Positions 24,121 through 36,152 of a stretch of 64,000 bases of DNA are shown piece by piece. Made by a program: the position numbers and the translations under genes. Source of the DNA: Dactylis glomerata (taxonomy: Eukaryota; Streptophyta; Magnoliopsida; Poales; Poaceae); contig QXEO01000143.1 of the NCBI GenBank assembly GCA_007115705.1, forward strand, positions 4,509,434-4,573,433. The letters are read 5' to 3'. Under the pieces are notes generated by a model. The model saw nothing but the letters and a program-made list of their open reading frames with translations. It did not search any database and was not told the origin of the DNA. Positions within the stretch are counted from its first letter, which is position 1. Every line of letters begins with the position of its first letter.

Positions 24121-25559
24121 TGATGTCTACACACGCTTCTATCCTTGTAAACAGTGTTGGGCCTCCAAGTGCAGAGGTTTGTAGAACAACAGCAAGTTTC
24201 CCTTAAGTGGATCACCCAAGGTTTATCAAACTCAGGGAGGAGGAGGTCAAAGCTATCCCTCTCAAGCAACCCTGCAATTACGATACAAGAAATCTCTTGT
24301 GTCCCCAACACACCCAATACACTTGTGAGATGTATAGGTGCACTAGTTCGGCGAAGAGATAGTGAAATACAAGTGATATGGATGGTTATAAGTAGTAAAT
24401 GTAATCTGAAATAAATATCACTGCGAGCAAACATGTAACAAAACTGAATGTAAACGGTGTTTCAATGCTTAGAAACAAGGCCTATGGATCATACTTTCAC
24501 TAGTGGACACTCTCAACAAAGATAACATAATTGAACACATAAATAACTATCTTCACTATGCCACTCTAAACTATTCTCCAATGGATAACGAACACTAATC
24601 ATGCGTAGGGCTACGAAGCACTCCTCAAAGTTCACAAGTCTCCAAACTAGATGGCCCCACACTATCACCTTGAGCGCACTAGATGGTTCCAATAAACACC
24701 AACAATTCATAGAGACACTAGCCAAAGAGACACACATAATGTGAACACTGTCACCTTCACATCACGATACAAGGTGTCTCCGAAGATTACAATAATAAAG
24801 CACGGGAGTAGCATAATATATGAAGAATAACATCTATCAATTCAACTAGATACAAAGCTCACGATCACATATAGATCACATCATGGGAGAGAGAGATGAA
24901 CCACATAGCTACCGGTAGAGCCCTCAGCCCCGGGGGAGAACTACTCCCTCCTCATCATGGGAGACAACAACGTCGATGGAGATGGAGATGGCGATGAAGT
25001 CGATGGAGATGGCGGTGGAGGCGATAGAGTCGATGGAGGTGGCTCCCGGGGCACTTCCCCATCCCGGCAGGGTGCCAGAATAGAGACTTCTATCCCCCGA
25101 ATCTCGTCGGTGGCGGTGGCAGAGCTGCGGGACTTCTTCTGGAAAATTGCCGAATGATTTAGGGTTTTCACATCGGAGGGAACTTATAGGCGGAAGGGCG
25201 GTGTCAGAGGTGGACCAGGGCCTCCACACCATAGGGTGGCGCACCCAGGGGTCCACCCGCGCCACCCCCTGGTGTGGTGGGTCCCTGAGCCCCCTCCAGC
25301 TCTCCTTCGGTCTCCGTCCTGTGTCCGGGAAAAATAGGAGGTTCGGGCTTCGTTTCGTCCAATTCCGAGAATATTTCCTATGTAACTTTTCTGAAACACA
25401 AAAATAGCAGAAAACAGGGAACTGGCACTGTGGCATCTCGTCAATATGTTAGTTCTGGAAAACGCATAAAAACGCCACGAAGTGTCACAAAACACAAAGC
25501 AAATGGTGCATAAACAAGCATGGAGCATCAAAAATTATAGATATGTTTGAGACGTATCA
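24121..25559 (-). repeat. 3' LTR of the truncated Gypsy element
   Basis: 1,439 bp with plus-strand ends TGATGTCTACAC and GAGACGTATCA, same family as the LTRs at 2365 and 8995, but its middle is shortened and its TATA region is changed. Confidence 0.87.
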
Positions 25560-26963
25560 AGCATCCCCAAGCTTAACTCCTGCTCGTCCTCGAGTAGGTA
25601 AGTGATAACAAAACAAAAAAATTCGAGGTGACATGCACCATCACAATCTTGATCAACGATATAAAGCATTGAGTGCTGAGATCAAAGTACTTAAAATAAG
25701 GGCATAAAAGACATAATCTTGACAATAAAGCTTAGCAACCATGTTATAACATGAAAAGTAACACAAACGAAAGATCATGGGTAATGAAACATTGAAAGTC
25801 AAATGTGTGTTTCAACCATATAGAAAAACATAGCAAAGCGGTTTTCAGCTTGTCCTTCATGGAATAGCAAAACATAAATGCATATGACACCTTCAAGTTT
25901 AATAGGACGACTAGATATAAATAATTTAAGAACTAGCAGAGCCATAATCATGAATCAGTCAATAATAAATTTTGGGACTATGCACATTAAACTCAGAATG
26001 ACAACTCTGCTCTCTTAGACGGTGCATAAAGGTAGAAGGTGGAGACTTGATACGTCTCAAACGTATCTATAATTTTTGATGCTCCATGCTTGTTTTTACA
26101 CCATTTGCCTATTGTTTCGTTACACTTAGTGGCATTTTTATGCATTTTCCGGAACTAACCTATTAACGAAGTGCCACAGTGCCAGTTTCCTGTTTTCTGC
26201 TGTTTTTGTGTTTCAGAAGTGATACACAGGAAATATTCTCGGAATTGGACGAAACAAGTTCCTGAAGTCTTATTTTTCCCGGAAGCTTCCAGAGATCCGA
26301 AGGAGAGACGGAGAGGGGCCACCAGGGCCCCGCACATAGGGCTGGCGCGGCCAGGCCCCTGGCCGCGCCACCCATGTGTGAGGGAGCCTGGCTCCACCTC
26401 TAACATCGCCCCTTCGCCTATAAAGACCCCCCGACGAGAAAAACCTAAGTACCCGATCAGTTTTCCAGAACTCATCGCGATCCGCCGCCGCCGTCGACCC
26501 GAAGATCGGGAGGGTCCGGAAGCTCTTCCCGGCACCCTGCCGGAGAGGGGAATCGCCACCGGAGGTCTTCTTTATCGCCATGCTTGCCTCATGAGCGATG
26601 AGTGAGTAGTCTACCTTGGACTATGGGTCCATAGCAGTAGCTAGATGGTTGTCTTCTCCACCATGTGCTTCATGTTTAGATCTCATGAGCTGCCCTACAT
26701 GATTGAGATCACCGTTATGTAATTCTACATGTTTGGTTTGTTGGGATCCGATGAATATTGGTGTTTATGATTAAGTTGCTGTACTGAATTATATCTTTTG
26801 TTATCTCTATGTTGTTTATGATCTTGCATGCTCTCCGTTGTTAGTAGCTATCTTGGCCGAGTAGTTGCTAGTGACTCCAAGAGGGGGTATTTATGCTCGA
26901 TAGTGGGTTCATGCCTCTATTTCACCTAGGGGAGTGACAGAAACCTCTAAGGTGGTAGATGTG

Positions 26964-28586
26964 TGCTACTCGTGTGATGGCGCCAGAAAAGACTGTGGCG
27001 TTTAGTTGATGTGGGAGCAGTAAGTCCTTGTGCGTGGTGATGACCAGCCCGTTGGGAACCCCAAGAGGAAGGTATGATGAGTGTAGCGGCTAGTTTTCCC
27101 TCAGTTAAGAAACCAAGGTTTATCGATCAGGAGAAGAGAGACGATGACGACTGAAGGTGTTTGTGGAACCTGCACACACACAAACAAATACTTTGTCCCC
27201 AACTTGCGATGAGGTTGTCAATCTCACCGGTTTGCTTGAAACAAAGGTTATGAGTGTATCGAGTGGAAAACAGTAGTAATATGCGAGTAAAGTAAATAGT
27301 GCGGGAAAAGTAAACAGGTGATTGCAATATGATTAAAATAGGACCGGGGTCCACAGTTCACTAGTGGTGTCTCTCCATAGATAAAATAACATGCTGGGTA
27401 AACAAATTACAGTTGGGCAATTGATAGAATAAAGATAACGTGATATGTCAAGAAGATCACTATGAGATTCACTCTGGGCATTACAACAAAATACATAGAC
27501 CGCCATCCAACTGCATCTATGACTAATAATCCACCCCCGGGGATATCATCCGAACACCCTAGAAGTATTAAGTTGCGAACAACAGATAATTGCATTAAGC
27601 AAAGTGTGTAATGTAAACAAAGCATATGCCCTTGAGCATATGAATGTTGTTTTCTCCCTAGTAGCAACAGCACATCTACCACCTTAGAGGTTTCTGTCAC
27701 TCCCCCAGGTGAAATAGAGACATGAACCCACTATCGAGCATAAATACCCCCTCTTGGAGTCAATACCAACTACTCGGCCAAGATAGCTACTAACAACGGA
27801 GAGCATGCAAGATCATAAACAACATAGAGATAACAAAAGATATAATTCAGTACAGCAACTTAATCATAAACACCAATATTCATCGGATCCCAACAAACCA
27901 ACATCATAGTATTACATAACGGTGATCTCAATCATGTAGGGCAGCTCATGAGATCTAAACATGAAGCACATGGTGGAGAAGACAACCAGCTAGCTACTGC
28001 TATGGACCCATAGTCCAAGGTATACTACTCACTCATCGCTCCGGAGGCAAGCATGGCGATGAAGAAGACCTCCGGTGGCGATTCCCCTCTCCGGCAGGGT
28101 GCCGGGAAGAGCTTCTGGACCCTCCTGATCTTCGGGTCGACGGCGGCGGCGGATCGCGATGTATTCTGGAAAACTGATCGGGAAATTAGGTTTTTCTCGT
28201 CAGGGGGTATATATAGGCGAAAGGACGATGTCAGAGGAGGGACCACGGCCCCTCACGCGGGCCCGGCGCGGCCAGGGGGGTGGCCGCGCCGCCCCTGTGT
28301 GTGGGGGCCACGTGGCCCCCCTCCGTCAGGTCTTCGGATGTTTGGGAGCTTCCCCGTGAAATATGACTTTAGGAACTTGTTTCGTCCAATTCCGAGAATA
28401 TTTCCTGTGTATCACTTCTGAAACACAAAAACAGCAGAAAACAGGAAACTGGCACTGTGGCACTTCGTTAATAGGTTAGTTTCGGAAAATGCGTAAAAAT
28501 GCCACTAAGTGTAACGAAACAATATACAAATCGTGTAAAAACAAGCATGGAGCATCAAAAATTATAGATACGTTTGAGACGTATCA
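26964..28586 (-). repeat. 3' LTR of the full-length element
   Basis: Plus-strand ends TGCTACTCGTG and GAGACGTATCA. The last 450 bp are alike to the LTRs of the 2.4, 9.0 and 24.1 kb copies, while the first 1,100 bp are unrelated to them. Confidence 0.9.
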
Positions 28587-31521
28587 AGCATCCCCAAGCT
28601 TAGCTCCTGCTCGTCCTCGAGTTGGTAAGTGATAACAAAGAATAATTTTTGAGGTGACATGCACCTACACAATCTTGATCATATATGCAAGCATTGGTGA
28701 GCTGGGATCAATAGAACTTAAAACATGGGCATGAAAGATATAATCATGACAATAAGAACTTAGCAACCATGTTGTAAACATGCAAATGAACACAAACAAA
28801 AGATCATGATAATGAAACAATGAAAGTCAAACGTGTGTTCAAATCATAAGGAAAAACATACAAATGGTTTTCAGCTTGTCCTTCAAAGAGAGCAAAACAT
28901 AAATGCATAGGACACCTCAAAGTTTAAGAGGGCGACTAGATACAAATAATTTAAGAACAAGTGAAACCAACAATATGAATCAGTCAATGAACTTTGGGAC
29001 AATGCATATCACACTAAGAATGACAACTATGCTCTCTTAATGGTGCATAAAGAAAGAAGGTGGTGACTCAACATAAAAGTAAAAGAAAGGCCCTTCGCAG
29101 AGGGAAGCAGTGATTGCAAGTTTTATAACCTTCAAAAATTATGGTACTTACCGGCTTTGAGCTCTCATTGCCCCCATCATAAGCATCTTGAATGGTTAAA
29201 GTTAATGCGAGAACAGTTATGATGCATATGCTTGACAAATCATAAGTTGAAGACCTCGTGTCCCATGAATACGAGTACCCAAACCATGCTAATTTACTTA
29301 GAGTCCCAAGCAAGGCTCTTGTCATTGTAAGTATATGCATATCATTGAAAACTGCCAATGGGGTACCTCCGTGCCCGATGACATGGAACAAGCCCACACC
29401 AAAATGACAGGACAAGCAGACAATGAACACCTCGACATCTTTTTTATTTGCTATATTGTTTAGCTTTTTATTGTGAGATGCGTCGTCGAATGTTCACCAT
29501 GGGTATGCTGCAAATTTCCACCATGAATTATGCATGGCTTAGATTGGCGGCCCGGCGTTTCCCTAACACATATAAAAACTCCATGATCCTCACAAGATTC
29601 CCAATTCATTTCACACAGTGGGCATCCATAAACAAAAGATCACGATATCAACTCAAAAAGAAGTGCAATGTTGAAAGCTTGCCCCATGACAGCATGGCTG
29701 GGCTAGAATCCAACTTACAACTTGCAAGCATAACAACTCAGCATAAAAGACCACAATGTCAAATTTTTAAGAACAGGAAAAAGTAAAGTGTGCCTTCCGG
29801 TTCGTGAGAGCTTTACTGACCGAATTTCGCATAACACTGGTAAGAGTTTAATTTGAAGAGAAAATAAAAGCAAGTCAAATTTACTTGGAATAGCAAATTG
29901 CTAGTAGGTATGTATGGTGGACACTTTGAAAAACTTTGGCTTTTAGGAGTTGGATGCACGAGTAGAGCTCATACTCAGTACAAGGCGAGGGCTAGCAAAA
30001 GACTGGGAGCGACCAACTAAGAGAGCAGTAATGGCCATAATCATGCAAAGCGACAAAGCGACATTAAAAGAAGCATACGATGGCATCAAAGGTCAAAAAC
30101 TAAATGATCATGAAGGCTATTGGCGACTTTGTAATAGTCTAACATGTGTGAGCATGCGCCAAGTCAACCCAAATAAAGCATCAAGGAGAAAATCAAAATA
30201 ATGCTTCCATACAATAAAAACAACGCATGATTTTTCAAAGGCTCATTAAGCAATCTCAGTTATTTGAGACAAGTCATGCTACAGCAAAACCACTAAGCAT
30301 ACTATCAAAAATACATCAAGCATGACATGAAAAAGCCTAAGCCGCAGTCTACACAAGCTCCTTCTTGTACCACTATTTTGCACAAAGCTTTTTTTCTCTT
30401 TTCCAACACCATTTGAAATTTTTATAAACACCTCTTTTGATGAAAACCAATAAAGATCAGAGGCAAAAATACACCTTGATGAAAAGATATGACAAGATCT
30501 GAACGCAAATCAAGGCGAAAACGAAAACCAAAAGCAGTAGCGGAAAAAGTAGAACGCTCGATTTTTAATAAGAGTGAAAACTAGAGCATTCTTTGCAAAT
30601 GAAAACGAGTACATCTCCTCCAAAGGAAATTTGTTGGGGTCCAACCATTTATTGCAGGAAACAAACAAACTAAACAACCTAAGAAAACTAAAACAACTGA
30701 CGCTCCAAGAAAAACACATAGTGCATGAAGCAATAAAAATATAGTGTCTTGAAAGGTGACCTGATTTTTGCCGATGAAGAAGGGGTGCCTCGGGGGCATC
30801 CCCAAGCTTTGACGCTTGTACTTCTTGGATATTTCTTGGGGTGATGCATGGGCATCCCCAAGCTTGAGCTTTTGTCCATTCTTCAACTCATCTCATCATT
30901 CTCCAATCCCTACACTTGAAAACTTCCTTCATACAAAACTAAACACAATTCTATTAGCAACATTAGTGTAAGCATAAAATATATTCAACCTCTTTTAGCT
31001 TCAGGTTTCAACCCAAAACCACCACATATAAAGTATATACTACTGTAGCAACTTCCACAAGAGTTCCATGATAAAAAAGAACTCAAAAGAAAGCGATAAA
31101 GTGGCAAAAACAAATATTGGCAGAAATCTGTCAAAACTGGACAGCTGACAATGGACGAATTTTTGAGGGATTTTCTGCTGCTCAAATCAAAAAGTGTTCA
31201 ACTAAGAAAAGTTTGGATATAACCTGGGGCATATGCACAAGAAATCGCAGGTCCAAAAGATAAACAGAGAATTTTCACGAATTTTTACGGTGCAGCACCG
31301 AAAACAGTTTCAGGACAGCAATATCCCCAAATCTTTACCTCACTCAAATTATAGGCTTCTCTTGGCACAAAAACAAAATAAACAAGATAAGGAGCGGTCA
31401 TTACAGTAGTAATGACTTCCAAGACTCAAATAAAAGAAAAAGTACTGAAAAGTAAACAATGGGTTATCTCCCAAGAGTGCTTTTCTTTAACGCCTTTGAG
31501 CTAGGCGCAGAAAATTGCGAA
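28587..31521 (-). other. non-coding 3' internal region
   Basis: Starts with the polypurine tract (AGCTTGGGGATGCT on the minus strand) and is largely the same module as 5306-7880, with a replaced segment at about 29115-29900. It ends with 'aatgggttatctcccaag' (31459 on) as the other element does at about 7829. No reading frame of note. Confidence 0.75.
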
Positions 31522-32115
31522 TCAAGTAATATCAGAAGAAGCATTAAGATCAACAGAAGAGGTCTTGTCAATAAGGCATTGTATTTCATCCACATAAGTT
31601 TTTGAAGACCCTTGGTGATCATGCTTTGGTACACTATTCTCATCAAAAAGATTTTCAGGGCAAATCCAGGCAAAATTGTTTTCGAAAGCATCATTCAATC
31701 CCAAAAGCTTGCAAGGTATAGGTATTTCGGTTCCCTCATCATGAGTATCAATAACCTTTATAGGTGAACTGAGTTTATTAAAATGTTTAAGAACTTTCCT
31801 AGCTTCAACTGCAACATCTCTAAATTCTATGTGCAAAGTTTCCAAGATAAAAGCCTTCTTTTCGGGATCCTTAATTTCATGAAGCTTAAGGAACATATAT
31901 TGCATAAAAGGATTAAGACTAGCAAACCTAGTTTCCAACATGTCAATTAAATAAATAGAAGCAACTTCAATACTAGGAGCAAGCTCAACCCAAGACTTTT
32001 CCTCAACTTCCTTATGCATACTAATGTGATTAAAGAACTCCTCAATGTTACTTTTGCCAATAATCGAACCACTCCCTACAGAGAGGTCCTCCAGAACGAA
32101 CTCAGGGAACAACAT
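31522..32115 (-). CDS. unknown 197-residue protein of a non-autonomous retroelement
   Basis: ATG at 32115, uninterrupted to the stop at 31522, placed about 160 bp after the primer site where gag normally begins. The protein starts MLFPEFVLED, has no zinc knuckle, no protease, no membrane segment, and its middle (about residues 60-120) is predicted-helical and charged. I do not recognise a domain. Its position suggests a reduced gag-like or chaperone role for the element's RNA, or a conserved frame used only in cis. The frame being intact in a young element argues that it is maintained, but one copy cannot prove selection. Confidence 0.5.
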   Translation of the reverse strand: MLFPEFVLEDLSVGSGSIIGKSNIEEFFNHISMHKEVEEKSWVELAPSIEVASIYLIDMLETRFASLNPFMQYMFLKLHEIKDPEKKAFILETLHIEFRDVAVEARKVLKHFNKLSSPIKVIDTHDEGTEIPIPCKLLGLNDAFENNFAWICPENLFDENSVPKHDHQGSSKTYVDEIQCLIDKTSSVDLNASSDIT

Positions 32116-32275
32116 GATAAACTAAAGTAAAGAAATAACAACTACCAAGGATTCTAATTTTTTTTGGGTTTTTGATATAAAAAGCAATGCAGGTAAAATA
32201 AAATAAAGTAAAGCAAAACAAATAACAAAGTAAAGAATGTGTGTGCGAAGAACTCCCCTCGCAGAAGTCTTCTCT

Positions 32276-32295
32276 CTTCCCCGGCAACGGCGCCA
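32276..32295 (-). other. primer binding site (Asp-tRNA type)
   Basis: Minus strand TGGCGCCGTTGCCGGGGAAG, 10 bases downstream of the LTR end. Same type as at 2335-2354. Confidence 0.87.
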
Positions 32296-32305
32296 GAAAA
32301 GAAGC

Positions 32306-33925
32306 TGCTACTCGTGTGATGGTGCCAGAAAAGACTGTGGCGTTTAGTTGATGTGGGAGCAGTAAGTCCTTGTGCGTGGTGATGACCAGCCCGTTGGGAA
32401 CCCCAAGAGGAAGGTATGATGAGTGTAGCGGCTAGTTTTCCCTCAGTTAAGAAACCAAGGTTTATCGATCAGGAGAAGAGAGACGATGACGACTGAAGGT
32501 GTTTGTGGAACCTGCACACACACAAACAAATACTTTGTCCCCAACTTGCGATGAGGTTGTCAATCTCACCGGTTTGCTTGAAACAAAGGTTATGAGTGTA
32601 TCGAGTGGAAAACAGTAGTAATATGCGAGTAAAGTAAACAGTGCGGGAAAAGTAAACAGGTGATTGCAATATGATTAAAATAGGACCGGGGTCCACAGTT
32701 CACTAGTGGTGTCTCTCCATAGATAAAATAACATGTTGGGTAAACAAATTACAGTTGGGCAATTGATAGAATAAAGATAACGTGATATGTCAAGATCACT
32801 ATGAGATTCACTCTGGGCATTACAACAAAATACATAGACCGCCATCCAACTGCATCTATGACTAATAATCCACCCCCGGGGATATCATCCGAACACCCTA
32901 GAAGTATTAAGTTGCGAACAACAGATAATTGCATTAAGCAAAGTGTGTAATGTAAACAAAGCATATGCCCTTGAGCATATGAATGTTGTTTTCTCCCTAG
33001 TAGCAACAGCACATCTACCACCTTAGAGGTTTCTGTCACTCCCCCAGGTGAAATAGAGACATGAACCCACTATCGAGCATAAATACCCCCTCTTGGAGTC
33101 ACTAGCAACTACTCGGCCAAGATAGCTACTAACAACGGAGAGCATGCAAGATCATAAACAACATAGAGATAACAAAAGATATAATTCAGTACAACAACTT
33201 AATCATAAACACCAATATTCATCGGATCCCAACAAACCAACATCATAGTATTACATAACGGTGATCTCAATCATGTAGGGCAGCTCATGAGATCTAAACA
33301 TGAAGCACATGGTGGAGAAGACAACCTAGCTAGCTACTGCTATGGACCCATAGTCCAAGGTAGACTACTCACTCATCGCTCTGGAGGCAAGCATGGCGAT
33401 GAAGAAGACCTCCGGTGGCGATTCCCCTCTCCGGCAGGGTGCCGGGAAGAACTTCTGGACCCTCCCGATCTTCGGGTCGACGGCGGCGGCGGATCGCGAT
33501 GTATTCTGGAAAACTGATCGGGCAATTAGGTTTTTCTCGTCAGGGGGTATATATAGGCGAAAGGACGATGTCAGAGGAGGGACCACGGCCCCTCACGCGG
33601 GCCCGGCGCGGCCAGGGGGTGGCCGCGCCGCCCCTGTGTGTGGGGGCCACGTGGCCCCCCTCCGTCAGGTCTTCGGATGTTTGGGAGCTTCCCCGTGAAA
33701 TATGACTTCAGGAACTTGTTTCGTCCAATTCCGAGAATATTTCCTGTGTATCACTTCTGAAACACAAAAACAGCAGAAAACAGGAAACTGGCACTGTGGC
33801 ACTTCGTTAATAGGTTAGTTTCGGAAAATGCGTAAAAATGCCACTAAGTGTAACGAAACAATATACAAATAGTGTAAAAACAAGCATGGAGCATCAAAAA
33901 TTATAGATACGTTTGAGACGTATCA
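32306..33925 (-). repeat. 5' LTR of the full-length element
   Basis: 1,620 bp, same ends as 26964-28586. A second partial primer-site-like phrase (GGTGCCAGAAAAG, about 32321) lies just inside its U5 end, also present in the partner LTR as GGCGCCAGAAAAG. Confidence 0.9.
33548..33555 (-). promoter_or_regulatory. LTR TATA box
   Basis: TATATATA on the minus strand inside the 5' LTR, followed by about 1.2 kb of leader before the 197-residue frame. The same site is intact in the 3' LTR. Confidence 0.5.
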
Positions 33926-34617
33926 ATGTGCTGTTGCTACTAGGGAGAAAACAACATTCATATGCTCAAGGGCATATGCTTTGTTTACATTACACACTTT
34001 GCTTAATGCAATTATCTGTTGTTCGCAACTTAATACTTTTGGGGTGTTCGGATTGATATCCCCGGGGGTGGATTATTAGTCATAGATGCAGTTGGATGGC
34101 GGTCTATGTATTTTGTTGTAATGCCCAGAGTAAATCTCATAGTGATCTTCTTGACATATCACGTTATCTTTATTCTATCAATTGCCCAACTGTAATTTGT
34201 TTACCCAACATGTGTTATTTTATCTATGGAGAGACACCACTAGTGAACTGTGGACCCCGGTCCTATTTCCATCATATTGCTATCACCTGTTTACTTTACT
34301 CGTACTGTTTACTTTACTCGCATACTATATTGTTTTCCACTCGATACACTCATAACCTTTGTTTCAAGCAAACCGGTGAGATTGACAACCTCATCGCAAG
34401 TTGGGAACAAAGTATTTGTTTGTGTGCGTGCAGGTTCCACAACACCTCCAGTCGTCATTGTCTCTCCTCTCCTGTTCGATAACCTTGGTTTCTTAAACTG
34501 AGGGAAACTTGCTGCTGCACTCATCATACCTTCCTCTTGGGGTTCCCAACGGGCTGGTTATTCACCACGCACAAGGACAGTCTGCTCCACATCTACAAGA
34601 GATCAGCAAGACTCAAC

Positions 34618-35365
34618 CAATAAAAATCTATAGGACTAGCAAGTCCGATATGAATGTTAAACCAATAAGGGTCTTCTATAAGTGAAATGTAGATCGCAAT
34701 GATGATGTATAGTTAACCGCAATGGAGGAGGTAGCATTAGTCCTTTTTTCGGATCCAAACTGAGTTCTAAAAATGATAAGGTCCTTCCACATATGACTAA
34801 GCTTACAATGGTTTATGATGGGATCTTTATACAGACTATCAGTCTTCATATCAAATAATAAGGTTCTTCTATATGCAATGAAAAGATCGGAACGTTGGTG
34901 ATAACCCTAAATGTGAGGTAACACACAATAATTTTCTGGTTCGATATGAATTTCAACATTGATTGAAGGAGATCAGAATGATTTTACATACGCAATCCTA
35001 AATTAAGGTGCAGCGCACAACATTTCTCGGATCCATTAGTTTTTTCCGAAAAATAAGGTACTTCCATATTTGAAGTAAAAAGTCGCAATGATTGTTTATA
35101 TGTACCCCTAATATATTAAGTAATCAACAACAAAACATATCAAAATTAAATGTTAATTGATTCGTAACAAGTAATTGTTCACATGGAATAATACATATGT
35201 CGGGTAGATGGACATCCTCAGTTTAGCACACGAGACGTGGACAAGATGAGACCGACCAGAGCAAGATTATAGTTTAAAGGAAATTTATCAATTTCAAATG
35301 GAGATTACCACGAGGTGTGGTAAACAACAAAAGCATGAAGATGTCTCATCTTGTCAATCGACACC
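34618..35365. other. degenerate relatives of the 260-bp repeat, then unassigned
   Basis: Phrases such as CTATAGGACTAGCAAGTCCG (34629 on) and GATCGGAACGTTGG (34885 on) match landmarks of the 260-bp units, and variants of 'aataaggt.cttc.ata' recur near 34664, 34772, 34857 and 35051. This looks like an old, decayed part of the same array family on the far side of the nested insertions. No gene. Confidence 0.45.
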
Positions 35366-35569
35366 TCATGGGTTCACAGTCAAACAATTATTCTTCTTGT
35401 GACCAGCAAGAACACAATTGGAGCAATGGGCCTCTCGGCTGGGCTTGATAGCAGGGGTCTCCTTTTGATACATCATGAGATGATCATGCATGTCGCGGAA
35501 GACGCCTCTTTCCCATCTCTTCATAATGTGGCTTTCTGGGATCTGCGTAACACCTATGGTGATCATGAC
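35366..35569 (-). pseudogene. last exon of a FAR1/FHY3-related gene
   Basis: FAR1-related proteins are transcription factors descended from Mutator-like transposases. The frame begins right after a splice-acceptor-like TTACTCGCAG (AG at 35571-35570) with VMITIGVTQIPESHIMKRWE, the conserved SWIM-to-C-terminus phrase of the family (usually H-V-L-K, then I-P, then I-x-K-R-W). It ends with a CX2CX4HX4C knuckle (CSNCVLAGHKKNNC) and a TGA at 35366. The upstream FAR1 DNA-binding and MULE domains are not found in the window. The adjacent AT-rich sequence up to 36004 behaves like an intron and is interrupted by the Copia element. Confidence 0.55.
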
Positions 35570-36004
35570 CTGCGAGTAATAAGATTGAATTCAGTCAATT
35601 AATGGCCCTGCTGTTCAGATCATATGGCCATAGGAAACCCTATTAGTTCAGTTCATTTTGGATGTTTCTTACATATAAGACCAAGATTTATTTCTGAAAA
35701 AAGCATGTACGTATTGCAAAAATAGCAGGTTTTTCTACGGGAGAGTTTGAAACCTACCCGATCAAACACAAGTATATTATAATCTGTTACAAGACGTTGA
35801 AACAAACATAAATTATTTTCCTGTATGTGTCTAGTGCTTGCAGCACCATAATGTCAACATATCATATATTTGAGCTGGTATTAATGTAGCAAGAAGAGTT
35901 ATATTTTGGAATCCATATTTGGGATACCATATTAATGCAGCCTGTTAACAACAAATATCCATGCGACCAGCAATTTTGTCATTCATACTCCTCTAAGTGA
36001 TTTT

Positions 36005-36135
36005 TGTTAGGAATAGACAAGTTGTATTCCCTGGGGGCCAAAGGCCACAACATATAGTTACATGTACAAGTGAGAATATGCAGGAAACCCCCTAACAGGT
36101 GAGAAAAATACACATGTACAAATATACATCTAACA
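36005..36135 (-). repeat. Copia 3' LTR
   Basis: 131 bp. The next bases, 36136-36146, are an 11-C run (G-run on the coding strand) that forms the polypurine tract. Confidence 0.93.
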
Positions 36136-36152
36136 CCCCCCCCCCCTCAAAC

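Larger units (their letters stand above)
26964..33925 (-). mobile_element. full-length non-autonomous Gypsy-type element, 6,962 bp
   Basis: Two LTRs of 1,623 and 1,620 bp, target duplication ATGTG (26959-26963 and 33926-33930), primer site at 32276-32295 and polypurine tract beside 28587. By hand the LTRs differ at about 13 positions plus three small indels (under 1%), so the insertion is young. The only coding potential is one 197-residue frame; there is no pol. It inserted in opposite orientation into a solo LTR of its own family. Confidence 0.9.
26048..34608 (+). mobile_element. solo LTR, split by a nested element
   Basis: The two pieces 26048-26963 and 33931-34608 join into one 1,594-bp LTR in plus orientation, starting TGATACGTCTC and ending GATCAGCA. 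It is flanked by AGACT on both sides (26043-26047 and 34609-34613), a perfect 5-bp target duplication. No primer site or internal region follows, so it is a solo LTR left by LTR-LTR recombination. It belongs to the same family as the element inserted into it. Confidence 0.85.
24121..34617 (-). mobile_element. Gypsy element, 3' part only, split by later insertions
   Basis: Only the 3' LTR (24121-25559), the polypurine tract and about 490 bp of internal sequence (25560-26047) remain on the left; after the inserted solo LTR a few more bases (34614-34617) match the expected continuation 'actcaac' and then the homology stops. The rest was lost by deletion. It inserted into macro-repeat copy 3. Confidence 0.75.
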
